Source: CAIYEO01 sp037139575 (GTDB lineage Bacteria > Patescibacteriota > Saccharimonadia > Saccharimonadales > UBA4665). From it: a DNA stretch of 30,786 bases. The stretch lies in assembly GCA_037139575.1 (NCBI GenBank), contig JBAXGD010000004.1, positions 1-30,786 of the forward strand. The letters are read 5' to 3'. The translations under genes were made by a program, and so were the position numbers. This document shows, in pieces, positions 14,397 through 21,233 of this stretch. The notes under the pieces were generated by a model. The model made no database searches. It was not told the DNA's origin and saw only the letters and a program-made list of their open reading frames with translations. Every line of letters starts with the position of its first letter. Within the stretch, counting starts at the first letter, position 1.

Positions 14397-16079
14397 TTAA
14401 TTCTTTTTCGAGTGAACTTTCCAGCTTCTATTTAACGAGCTGAGAGCTTTCGTGAAGTCAATTACCCCTCCTCTGTAGCAAACATATCTTGGAGACCACT
14501 CGGGTTCATATTTAGACTTGAACTTTCTAAGCCCAGAAAAAGAATAAAGTTTATCTCCGTTTTTAAACATGAATCTGAAAAGTTTATTGAGAGTCTGTGA
14601 TTCTTCATTGTTTTCTGTATCTATTCCACTTAGCGGACATAGACCTAAATTAACTCTTTTATAGCCTTGCTTTTTACACTCATTAATAAATGAAACCATC
14701 AAGAAGTCATTTATATTTCCTATTGATTTTTTTGAATGTCTCAAAAGATCATAGTTGCCCTCTTCAATATCGTAAGAAGGCACCTGATTAATGAAGCCTA
14801 CAATTTCATTATTTACATTTTTTGCTACTAGAATATTGCATTGCTGCATATACGCATAGCTGAAATATCCCATAATCAAGCCTCTTTCACTCCTGCCGGG
14901 TAAGTCCAGCCATTCTTTGGAAATATTCTTTAAAGAATTAATAACAACACCACTATGAGGTGGAGTTAGTAATTCATAGCTATAGTTACTTTTATTGAAT
15001 CTTTTAACTATATTTCTGAAATACTTAGTTCCTAGCACATTCTTCTGAAAGTGATCTATATCAACAATAGCTTCTTCGCCTAATTTTTGTTTTTGTAGGC
15101 CCGAAGACTTATAGAGATCTAGGTTTGTATCGTCTACATGGATATATACAGGACTCCAATCATTCACATAACAAAGTTCATCAAAGCTTTTGATCAATTT
15201 AGGAAATTCTCTACTATCACCAGAAGGATCAGCAATAACTAGTGCGTGTCGATTATGTGCTTTGTAAGCTATCCCTGCGTTCTGTGTGTCATTTATGAAG
15301 TAATCCTTATCATGAGGCCATAATTTGAAATAATCTTCGCTAGAAGCTGGGTAATTGATTAGCAACTGATGCATTATTTGTCTATTTCTATTCTGGTCAA
15401 TTAAAAGGGATTTAATCGGTCGAAAAAGAGAAGTTAGAGATAAAAATAATGCAAATGTGCTAACTACTGAAAGCGAATCGACGAAAAGTCGAGCTCTAGC
15501 GGTATATGGAATATAGTTTTGTCCAACCAAGCCGAATTGATCAATCGTATTTTTAGCAGCGCCGATAAAATTAATTTCTTGATGAAAGTCTCTCAAATCC
15601 ATCAACATAAAACCAAGAACACCATAAATGAAAGTTAATAATATTAATAGAAATATGAATTGTAGTGATGAGGTAAAGCTTTTTATGTCGCTTTTAACCA
15701 CGAACAATTTCCTTGTCATCAATAGGCCCAAAATTATAAACATTGGTACGAATAGATTTCTAAAAATTAAATAAGGCCTCAAAGAATGCTCATAGGCTAA
15801 ATATCCTATTAAATTATTCAATATTATAAGACAGTAAATTATTAAAATTACAGTTCGTGCAGTTTGCTTTCGTCTTGATAATAATCTTGCAAAGTAAAGT
15901 AAACTCAGGCCAGCTATAAGGTTGATTGAAACAGAGATATTGCTGATTCTTATCCCATGTTCAAATATTTTTTGATCTATGAGCGTCGAAAAGATTACAG
16001 AAAGAGCATTGATGGCAACGATAAATGAAATAGCCCTAACAATGAGCTCACTATTTTTTAAGTTTTTTATATTTACCAT
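14397..16079 (-). CDS. MprF-like membrane protein with DUF2156 (phosphatidylglycerol lysyltransferase) domain
   Basis: The 560-aa protein (from the ATG at 16079) has about six membrane helices in its first 235 residues (roughly 11-33, 47-66, 74-95, 105-122, 137-158, 205-230). A soluble C-terminal domain of the DUF2156/LPG-synthase type follows, with YFINDTQNAGIAYKAHNRHALVIADPSG split over 265-292 and a GNAT-like end (INLG-like VNLGLCPLSGID, SFSGLRKFKSKYEPEW). MprF C-terminal domains move lysine or alanine from aminoacyl-tRNA to phosphatidylglycerol, lowering surface charge. The N-terminal helices are fewer than in full MprF, so flippase activity is uncertain. A GTG at 16106 is in frame but overlaps the putative promoter (TTAACA-N16-TATACA), so the ATG is preferred. 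It runs against the ribosomal operon and ends flush with rplA. Confidence 0.85.
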   Translation of the reverse strand: MVNIKNLKNSELIVRAISFIVAINALSVIFSTLIDQKIFEHGIRISNISVSINLIAGLSLLYFARLLSRRKQTARTVILIIYCLIILNNLIGYLAYEHSLRPYLIFRNLFVPMFIILGLLMTRKLFVVKSDIKSFTSSLQFIFLLILLTFIYGVLGFMLMDLRDFHQEINFIGAAKNTIDQFGLVGQNYIPYTARARLFVDSLSVVSTFALFLSLTSLFRPIKSLLIDQNRNRQIMHQLLINYPASSEDYFKLWPHDKDYFINDTQNAGIAYKAHNRHALVIADPSGDSREFPKLIKSFDELCYVNDWSPVYIHVDDTNLDLYKSSGLQKQKLGEEAIVDIDHFQKNVLGTKYFRNIVKRFNKSNYSYELLTPPHSGVVINSLKNISKEWLDLPGRSERGLIMGYFSYAYMQQCNILVAKNVNNEIVGFINQVPSYDIEEGNYDLLRHSKKSIGNINDFLMVSFINECKKQGYKRVNLGLCPLSGIDTENNEESQTLNKLFRFMFKNGDKLYSFSGLRKFKSKYEPEWSPRYVCYRGGVIDFTKALSSLNRSWKVHSKKN

Positions 16080-16191
16080 CTCTACACATTGTACAAAAAT
16101 ATTCACTGTATAGAAAATATAGATTGGATGTTAACGCTTATGCTTGGTATATCAATCAATCAATCGTAAAATTAGATTAAACGGAGGACAA

Positions 16192-16905
16192 ATGGGAGTT
16201 TATAGTAATATTCAAATTCGACAGGCAATTAAGGATGGTCACATTAAATGCTTCCCCTATGCTGATGAGCATGTATCTCATGCTAGTCTTGACGTTACGC
16301 TTGGCTATTACTACTACAGAATAGAGAACAATGACGAAAGAATTATCTATAACCCCTTAGACCGTGAAGATGTTGAAAGATATTTTGATGGACCATTCAA
16401 GGCAATGCCACATAAGGAATGGTGTGATCGATACGGATTCAAGCCGCTTGCCAATATACCAGATAACCATCCTGTGATTGCAATCAAACCTGGAGAACGA
16501 ATATTAGCTCATACTCATGAATTCTTTGGTATAACTCCTCCGGGTGCTTATGAGCTTAAAGCTCGATCGAGTTGGGCAAGAAATGGAATTGCAGTTTGTT
16601 TTGATGCTGGATGGGTAGATCCAGGATATATTAATCGACTTACGTTAGAAATATTTAATCTTAATAATAGGGAGATGGTTTTATTGCCAGTTGGTGAAAG
16701 AATTGCTCAAGCAGTTTTTCATGAAACCAATGAGGTTGAGGGAAATTATGGTGCCGGTAGAGACCAAGGGTTTTCAGGTAAATATCAACAAGGCACTGAC
16801 CTTGAGCATGTGATGAGAAATTGGACGCCTGAAATGATGCTCCCAAAGGCCTATAACGATAAAAGAGTTATGCCAACAAAAATAGACGGATTATCATATG
16901 AATAA
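16192..16905 (+). CDS. dcd: dCTP deaminase (Dcd), long form
   Basis: The ATG at 16192 is set by a GGAGG Shine-Dalgarno at 16183-16187; an upstream in-frame TTG (16144) lacks one. The 237-aa product has the trimeric dUTPase/Dcd fold signatures: KARSSWARNGI (123-133, in place of the usual GRSSxAR), DAGWVDPGYINRLTLEIFN (138-156) with the catalytic glutamate E153, GERIAQAVF (168-176), and the C-terminal YGAGRDQGFSGKYQQGTD closing arm. Dcd makes dUTP from dCTP; bifunctional members go on to dUMP. It is about 45 residues longer than usual, partly from an insertion at about 45-95. The gene overlaps the Tmk-ThyX gene by 8 nt, linking dUTP supply to dTMP synthesis. Whether it is mono- or bifunctional cannot be told here. 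Confidence 0.92.
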   Translation: MGVYSNIQIRQAIKDGHIKCFPYADEHVSHASLDVTLGYYYYRIENNDERIIYNPLDREDVERYFDGPFKAMPHKEWCDRYGFKPLANIPDNHPVIAIKPGERILAHTHEFFGITPPGAYELKARSSWARNGIAVCFDAGWVDPGYINRLTLEIFNLNNREMVLLPVGERIAQAVFHETNEVEGNYGAGRDQGFSGKYQQGTDLEHVMRNWTPEMMLPKAYNDKRVMPTKIDGLSYE

Positions 16906-19189
16906 GGGCAGATACATCGTAATTGAGGGTGCGGAGGGTGTTGGCAAGACAACACAGGTTAAACTACTTGCTGACAGGTTAGAAAAGTTAAATATTCCGT
17001 ATAAAATTATGCGAGAGCCCGATAGCCAAAATGATGTTACTGCTAGAGCAATTAGACGTCTGACTCAAGATCCAAGATACCCAATGAACACAAAGACTGA
17101 GGTTTTGCTATATAACGCTGCTAGAAGCCAGTCATTAGATTTTATTAGGCAATGCATAAATCAAGGTATTACTTGTCTCGTTGATAGGAGTTACTTAACA
17201 ACACTGGCGATTCAATATTATGCTCGCAATGATATTACTGATTATAAAAAAATGACTGACATTATAGAATTTGCGGTCGGTGAAATGGTTCCCGATCTGA
17301 TGATCGTTCTTGATGCATCAGTGGATATTCTAAAGGAGAGAGTGAATGACAGATATCAAGGAGATCGTTTTGATAACTTAGATACCGATTTCCTTGAGAG
17401 AATCAGAGCTGGATATCTTATTGAGGCCAAAAAGAGGAAACTACCAGTTATATATTCCGTAGGAGAGCAGGAAGAGATATCTAATCAGATATGGGAGTTA
17501 GTTGAAATTGAAATGAAAAACGATGGCATAGATCACAATACTAAACTTGCGACATCCGTTGCTGAAATAATTTCTAACAAATCCGCGACATTTATTGACC
17601 ATCAAATAACTGTTTCTAAATCTAATAATGAAGAAATGGCTGTGGTTGAGGGCAATAAGCTAGCGGACATGGTTACAAATACAGACAAAGACGTTTATGC
17701 ATTTACGGGAGAGATAGATCCGGTTACAGTTGCTGCGGCTATGGCAAGACTTTCTCGTAGAGGTGATGATATGCGAACAATATTGAGCGATGAATTTCTT
17801 AATAATGAAACAAAAGATAAGGATCTATTAAAAAGAGTAATTTCTGCTTATGGAGACGATTCTGTGCAGCAATTAGTTGGCCAACATTTAGTCGTTGAAA
17901 ATGCATCCAATATACTTACCAAGAAATTAGAGCGCGGTCGCTTAGCGGCTTATCTTGAGCAATCCACTAGATATATCTACTATGACAAAAAGAATAAGCA
18001 GGGTAATTATAAGTATCACGTCCCAGATACTCTAGACTCTGAGACTAGAGAATTATATGTTTCTTGTATAGATGGAATCTTTAATAAGTATTCTAAGATA
18101 GTGCATGATTTAACAGACTACATAGCTAATAGTTCATCTGTACCGGAAGAGGAGAGGGATTTTGCCTGGAAAAATGCTATCAGGGCACAGGCATGTGATG
18201 CCGCTAGATTAGTTCTGCCTGCGAGCACAACATCAACAGTAGGCATCTTCGCTTCAGGTCAGGCGCTTGAAAGCTTAATAATGAATTTATTAGCTGATGA
18301 TCTTACTGAATCTAATAAAGCAGGCCAAGATATATTAGACGAAACTAGAAAAACTATACCTGTTTTTCTTGAAAGAGCCGATTTACCGGAAAGAGGTGGA
18401 GCTTTCATTGCCTATAAATCACTTACAAATAAAACTATGAAAAGACTCACCAAGAAATATCTACCAAAAGCATATTCTATGGAAACCAAGGATGTTATGT
18501 TGTCTGATATTTGGCCAATGAATGAACTAGATATAGTTCCAGATATGCTTTATGAAAACAGTAGTCTTTCTCTTGATGAAATTCGTCACGAAGTAGCTGC
18601 CTGGACTTACGAGAAGAAACTGAAAGTTGTAGAAGCTTATGTTGGTGAAAGAATGAATCGAAGGCACAAACCTGGTCGGGCATTAGAAAAAATACATTAT
18701 TCCTGGGATATAATTTGTGACTATGGAATATTCAGGGATCTGCAAAGACATCGAATCGTAGATGATCTAGAATGGCAGGAGCTTACTCCACGTTATGGCT
18801 ATGATTGTCCTGAAATTATTGATCAGGCAGGCCTGAGTGATTTATTTGAAGATTGTTTTGATGAGAGTTTGAAGCTACATAGCAAACTCCAAGAAAAAGG
18901 CTATATTTTAGAGTCTCAGTATGCCACATTGATGGGACATAGAATGCGCTGGAAAGTTACTATAAACGCTCGTGAAATGATTCACTTTATAGAACTTAGG
19001 ACAAGTCCTCAGGGTCACCCTGGGTACAGAAAAATAGTTAAAGCTATGCATGACATTATTGCAGAAAGACATCCAATAATTGCTTCATCTATGATTTTTG
19101 TTAATAAAGATGAAGATCCGGAGCTCAGTAGACTGGCTGCTGAAAGATACACTGCTTATAAGCTTAAAAAGCTCGAAAAAAAACAGTAG
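16898..19189 (+). CDS. Thymidylate kinase fused to a double ThyX (FAD thymidylate synthase)
   Basis: This 763-aa protein joins two consecutive enzymes. Residues 1-208 are thymidylate kinase: Walker A GAEGVGKTT (11-19), VDRSYLT (95-101) and a lid with DRYQGDRFDN. Residues about 265-500 and 550-763 are two ThyX-like halves. The first holds the substrate-binding motif as RGRLAAYLEQSTRY (346-359): compared with the canonical RHRxxSxNExSxRY it keeps R, R, E, S, R and Y but has Gly for His, Ala for Ser and Leu for Asn. The second keeps RHR (617-619) and a later PRY (631-633) but with a 3-residue longer spacing. Tandem ThyX proteins of about 500 aa exist; the Tmk fusion is the unusual part. It would take dUMP to dTMP (FAD, NADPH, methylenetetrahydrofolate) and on to dTDP. 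The ATG overlaps dcd. No thyA is present in the window. Confidence 0.9.
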   Translation: MNKGRYIVIEGAEGVGKTTQVKLLADRLEKLNIPYKIMREPDSQNDVTARAIRRLTQDPRYPMNTKTEVLLYNAARSQSLDFIRQCINQGITCLVDRSYLTTLAIQYYARNDITDYKKMTDIIEFAVGEMVPDLMIVLDASVDILKERVNDRYQGDRFDNLDTDFLERIRAGYLIEAKKRKLPVIYSVGEQEEISNQIWELVEIEMKNDGIDHNTKLATSVAEIISNKSATFIDHQITVSKSNNEEMAVVEGNKLADMVTNTDKDVYAFTGEIDPVTVAAAMARLSRRGDDMRTILSDEFLNNETKDKDLLKRVISAYGDDSVQQLVGQHLVVENASNILTKKLERGRLAAYLEQSTRYIYYDKKNKQGNYKYHVPDTLDSETRELYVSCIDGIFNKYSKIVHDLTDYIANSSSVPEEERDFAWKNAIRAQACDAARLVLPASTTSTVGIFASGQALESLIMNLLADDLTESNKAGQDILDETRKTIPVFLERADLPERGGAFIAYKSLTNKTMKRLTKKYLPKAYSMETKDVMLSDIWPMNELDIVPDMLYENSSLSLDEIRHEVAAWTYEKKLKVVEAYVGERMNRRHKPGRALEKIHYSWDIICDYGIFRDLQRHRIVDDLEWQELTPRYGYDCPEIIDQAGLSDLFEDCFDESLKLHSKLQEKGYILESQYATLMGHRMRWKVTINAREMIHFIELRTSPQGHPGYRKIVKAMHDIIAERHPIIASSMIFVNKDEDPELSRLAAERYTAYKLKKLEKKQ

Positions 19190-19195
19190 CTATCT

Positions 19196-19372
19196 TTATT
19201 TAATTTGTCCGTTCATTCGTCTATTTAGCCAGCTTTGTATAATTATTTCATGAGTATCGGTATTGTTAAAAAGTTCTCTTCTTTGTTCGACGGTTAATTC
19301 TTCGTAAATAGGAATAACAACCTCTGAAGGCTGATCGTTATTTCTGAGATTTTCATTTCTATCAACTGACAC
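19196..19372 (-). CDS. Small 58-aa protein, unknown function
   Basis: A GTG start at 19372 is preceded by GGAG 7 nt upstream and lies about 28 nt after the expected start point of a near-perfect promoter (TTGACA-N17-TATATT, 19435-19407). A longer TTG-started frame covers the promoter itself and is rejected. The product is charged: it opens MSVDRNENLRNND, contains VVIPIYEELTVEQRRELF, and ends SWLNRRMNGQIK. There is no membrane segment. It may be a small regulatory protein; I do not recognise a family. It ends 6 nt from the stop of the convergent Tmk-ThyX gene. Confidence 0.6.
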   Translation of the reverse strand: MSVDRNENLRNNDQPSEVVIPIYEELTVEQRRELFNNTDTHEIIIQSWLNRRMNGQIK

Positions 19373-19406
19373 TTTTTTACTCCATATTATTAAACAAACG
19401 AATCTA

Positions 19407-19435
19407 AATATACTTCTAGCCTTAACTATTGTCAA
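19407..19435 (-). promoter_or_regulatory. Strong promoter of the 58-aa gene
   Basis: On the minus strand, TTGACA (19435-19430) and TATATT (19412-19407) are exactly 17 nt apart. This is among the best promoter matches in the window and lies back-to-back with the rplJ promoter (19462-19490). Confidence 0.7.
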
Positions 19436-19461
19436 TAGGAATAAATTAACTCCTTAAATTA

Positions 19462-19490
19462 TTGACATATGAGCGATAAATTGATAAAGT
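19462..19490 (+). promoter_or_regulatory. Promoter of rplJ-rplL
   Basis: A perfect TTGACA (19462-19467) is followed after 17 nt by TAAAGT (19485-19490). The expected start near 19497 is a few nt before the L10-leader fold. Confidence 0.65.
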
Positions 19491-19501
19491 TAATATATCG
19501 A

Positions 19502-19574
19502 CCAAAGACAGTAGCTGTATCTGATACTTAATTCGCTACCGAGGCATTAATCACTTATTGCATAAAGTCTTTGG
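19502..19574 (+). ncRNA. Ribosomal protein L10 leader (cis-regulatory RNA)
   Basis: The RNA closes with an 8-bp stem, CCAAAGAC (19502-19509) with GTCTTTGG (19567-19574). Inside it GTAGC (19511-19515) pairs with GCTAC (19535-19539), a GTAT/ATAC hairpin follows within, and the conserved CTACCGAGG with TTAAT forms the expected kink-turn-like binding site. The motif order AGACAGTAG ... TTAAT ... CTACCGAGG matches the known L10 leader, where the L10-L12 complex binds its own mRNA. Its 3' strand overlaps the following terminator. Confidence 0.8.
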
Positions 19575-19591
19575 TTCGCCAAAGTTTTTTT
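19569..19591 (+). terminator. Intrinsic terminator/attenuator before rplJ
   Basis: CTTTGG (19569-19574) pairs with CCAAAG (19579-19584) around a TTCG tetraloop, followed by seven T. The 5' arm is the same sequence that closes the L10 leader, so the two structures exclude each other. It lies only 17 nt before the rplJ ATG. Confidence 0.8.
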
Positions 19592-19608
19592 AATTTAAAG
19601 GATAAAAT

Positions 19609-20142
19609 ATGGCTTTAACTAGACAGAAAAAAGAAGATATTATTCAAGAAGTTACAACACTGCTTGAAGAGTCTAAATTAACTGTACTCGCTAAATATAC
19701 TGGAACTTCAGTAAAAGAGATTCAGGCATTACGAGAAAGCGCTGAAGTAAACGGCACTTCTATTAAAGTTATAAAAAACCGATTGATTATTAAGGCATTA
19801 TCAACAAGTGATAAGTTTAGCGGCGCTGATAAAACTGAAATCAAAGGACAATTGCTATATGCATTCAACTCCACTGATGAAGTTGCTCCTGCTAAGGACC
19901 TAGCCGTTTTTGCTAAGCAAGCTCCTACAATCGAATTCGTAGGCGCCCTAACTCATGACGGTAATTTCATTAGCGCAGCAGAAGTAACTGAATTGTCACA
20001 GTTGCCAACCAAGGATCAGCTAAGAGCTCAATTGGTAGGTACTATATCGGCCCCATTAAATGGTTTTGTCAACGTATTAGCTGGAAACATTCGAGGCGTT
20101 ATGAACGTTTTGAATGCCAGAGCGGATACATTAAATAATTAA
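19609..20142 (+). CDS. rplJ: 50S ribosomal protein L10
   Basis: This 177-aa protein is L10, the base of the L12 stalk. It starts MALTRQKKEDIIQEVT and continues with the family segments LAKYTGTSVKEIQALR, IKVIKNRL and, in the last third, SQLPTKDQLRAQLVGTISAPL. The C-terminal helix (RGVMNVLNARADTLNN) is the L12 dimer-binding spine. Length is normal. An AAAGGA Shine-Dalgarno precedes the ATG. Expression should depend on the leader and terminator immediately upstream, with the L10-L12 complex as effector. Confidence 0.97.
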   Translation: MALTRQKKEDIIQEVTTLLEESKLTVLAKYTGTSVKEIQALRESAEVNGTSIKVIKNRLIIKALSTSDKFSGADKTEIKGQLLYAFNSTDEVAPAKDLAVFAKQAPTIEFVGALTHDGNFISAAEVTELSQLPTKDQLRAQLVGTISAPLNGFVNVLAGNIRGVMNVLNARADTLNN

Positions 20143-20167
20143 GAATAATAAGGAAGGATAAATTATT

Positions 20168-20569
20168 ATGGCAGAAGAGAACAAAGTAGTAGTTCCAAAA
20201 GAATTTGAAAAGATTGTTGCAGAACTAGATAAAATGAGCGCACTAGAAATTAGCAAATTTGTTAAATTCCTAGAAGAGTACTGGGGCGTAAGTGCAGCAG
20301 CACCAGCAGCAGCTGTAGCAGCTGTAGCAGCAGACGCAGCACCAGCAGCAGAAGAGAAGTCAGAATATGACGTTGTATTGAAAGATGCAGGATCTCAAAA
20401 AGTTGCAGTTATTAAGGCTGTTAAGGAATTGACAGGTCTTGGACTTGGTGAAGCTAAAGCATTAGTTGATGGCGTTCCTAAGACTATCCTAGAAAAGGCT
20501 AAGAAAGACGATGCTGAATCAGCTAAGAAGTCTCTCGAGACAGCCGGCGCTACTGTAGAATTAGCTTAA
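20168..20569 (+). CDS. rplL: 50S ribosomal protein L7/L12
   Basis: This 133-aa protein is L12. The N-terminal dimerisation domain (1-40) is followed by an alanine-rich hinge (about 43-60, encoded by a GCA/GCT-rich tract at roughly 20296-20352) and the conserved C-terminal domain with KVAVIKAVKELTGLGLGEAK and ALVDGVPKTI, which recruits translation factors. Length is slightly above the usual 120-125 aa because of the hinge. A GGAAGGA Shine-Dalgarno lies upstream. It is the last gene of the rplJL pair; no clear terminator follows. Confidence 0.98.
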   Translation: MAEENKVVVPKEFEKIVAELDKMSALEISKFVKFLEEYWGVSAAAPAAAVAAVAADAAPAAEEKSEYDVVLKDAGSQKVAVIKAVKELTGLGLGEAKALVDGVPKTILEKAKKDDAESAKKSLETAGATVELA

Positions 20570-20572
20570 TAC

Positions 20573-20581
20573 TTATCCACA
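20573..20581 (+). other. Perfect DnaA-box sequence (TTATCCACA)
   Basis: One consensus 9-mer lies 3 nt past the rplL stop. Only one copy is seen here, so it is not an origin. One match in 30 kb is about what chance allows in this composition. Confidence 0.3.
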
Positions 20582-20597
20582 GAACTATTGTATTTTT

Positions 20598-20626
20598 TTG
20601 ACATATAAAACGATAAATGATACTTT
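20598..20626 (+). promoter_or_regulatory. Candidate promoter for the 20677 gene
   Basis: A perfect TTGACA (20598-20603) is followed after 17 nt by TACTTT (20621-20626), a poor -10. GATACT two bases earlier is an alternative. Confidence 0.4.
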
Positions 20627-20676
20627 TAGTTTAAGTGTGTGGTTAAAAAAACACATTAAAAAATTGAGAGACAAAC

Positions 20677-21186
20677 ATGGCAGATGTACCAGACAAACAA
20701 ATCAAAAGGCTTAGAGCCCTAATACAAGAAGCAGAAACAAACCTTGCAGCGGCTAGCGAGCTTATTATAAGCTTAGTAGGTAGCGACATGGCTGCAACAA
20801 ATTCGGTTAAAGAAGTATCCCTTGGTAAGGTTATTGAGGGTGTCTTCGATGGCCAAAATATGGTTGGTAGCGATGCCAAAACTTACCCTGTACCAGCTAA
20901 TTACGCAAGTAAGTCCAAGCTAGTCCAGGGCGACATATTAAAGCTTACTATTGCTGACGACGGTGCATTTCTGTATAAGCAGATTGGTCCTATACCGAGG
21001 AAGCAACTTGTTGGCGCCTTAAAGCTTGAGTCTGGTCATTATTTCGTTGAAGTCGGATCAAAAAATTATCGTGTATTACTAGCTAGCGTAACTTATTTTA
21101 AGGCAAAGCCTGGCGATCAGGTAAGCATCAATGTCCCAGAAGATGATGACAGTACCGAGTGGGCTGCATTAGAAGCTGCACTTTAG
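20677..21186 (+). CDS. Conserved-looking 169-aa protein, unknown function
   Basis: I do not recognise this protein. A charged N-terminal helix (about 5-40, KQIKRLRALIQEAETNL) leads to a beta-rich domain. That domain contains GKVIEGVFDGQNMVG, a YPVPANYASKSKLVQGD segment, and an OB/SH3-like pattern LKLTIADDGAFLYKQIGPI and FKAKPGDQVSI, ending in a very acidic tail (PEDDDSTEWAALEAAL). There are no cysteines or membrane segments. The domain order (helix, small barrel, acidic tail) would suit a nucleic-acid- or protein-binding factor. A GAGAG Shine-Dalgarno precedes the ATG. It sits between rplL and dnaX with its own candidate promoter, a position next to translation and replication genes; function is otherwise open. 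Confidence 0.75.
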   Translation: MADVPDKQIKRLRALIQEAETNLAAASELIISLVGSDMAATNSVKEVSLGKVIEGVFDGQNMVGSDAKTYPVPANYASKSKLVQGDILKLTIADDGAFLYKQIGPIPRKQLVGALKLESGHYFVEVGSKNYRVLLASVTYFKAKPGDQVSINVPEDDDSTEWAALEAAL

Positions 21187-21219
21187 ACTTTCTTCTAACA
21201 AAACATACCTTCCTTAGCG

Positions 21220-21225
21220 TATAAT
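21220..21225 (+). promoter_or_regulatory. -10 box of dnaX, leaderless type
   Basis: A perfect TATAAT ends 8 nt before the dnaX ATG. No Shine-Dalgarno is present. Confidence 0.6.
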
Positions 21226-21233
21226 ATACTGAC

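Noticed and set aside
16150..16165. ATCA short tandem repeat before dcd
   Set aside because: Only about three and a half units; too few to suggest phase variation.
19373..19435. Longer TTG-started version of the 58-aa gene
   Set aside because: Its first codons are the promoter itself; the GTG at 19372 has a proper Shine-Dalgarno.
20296..20352. GCA-rich repeat in rplL
   Set aside because: It encodes the normal alanine-rich hinge of L12.
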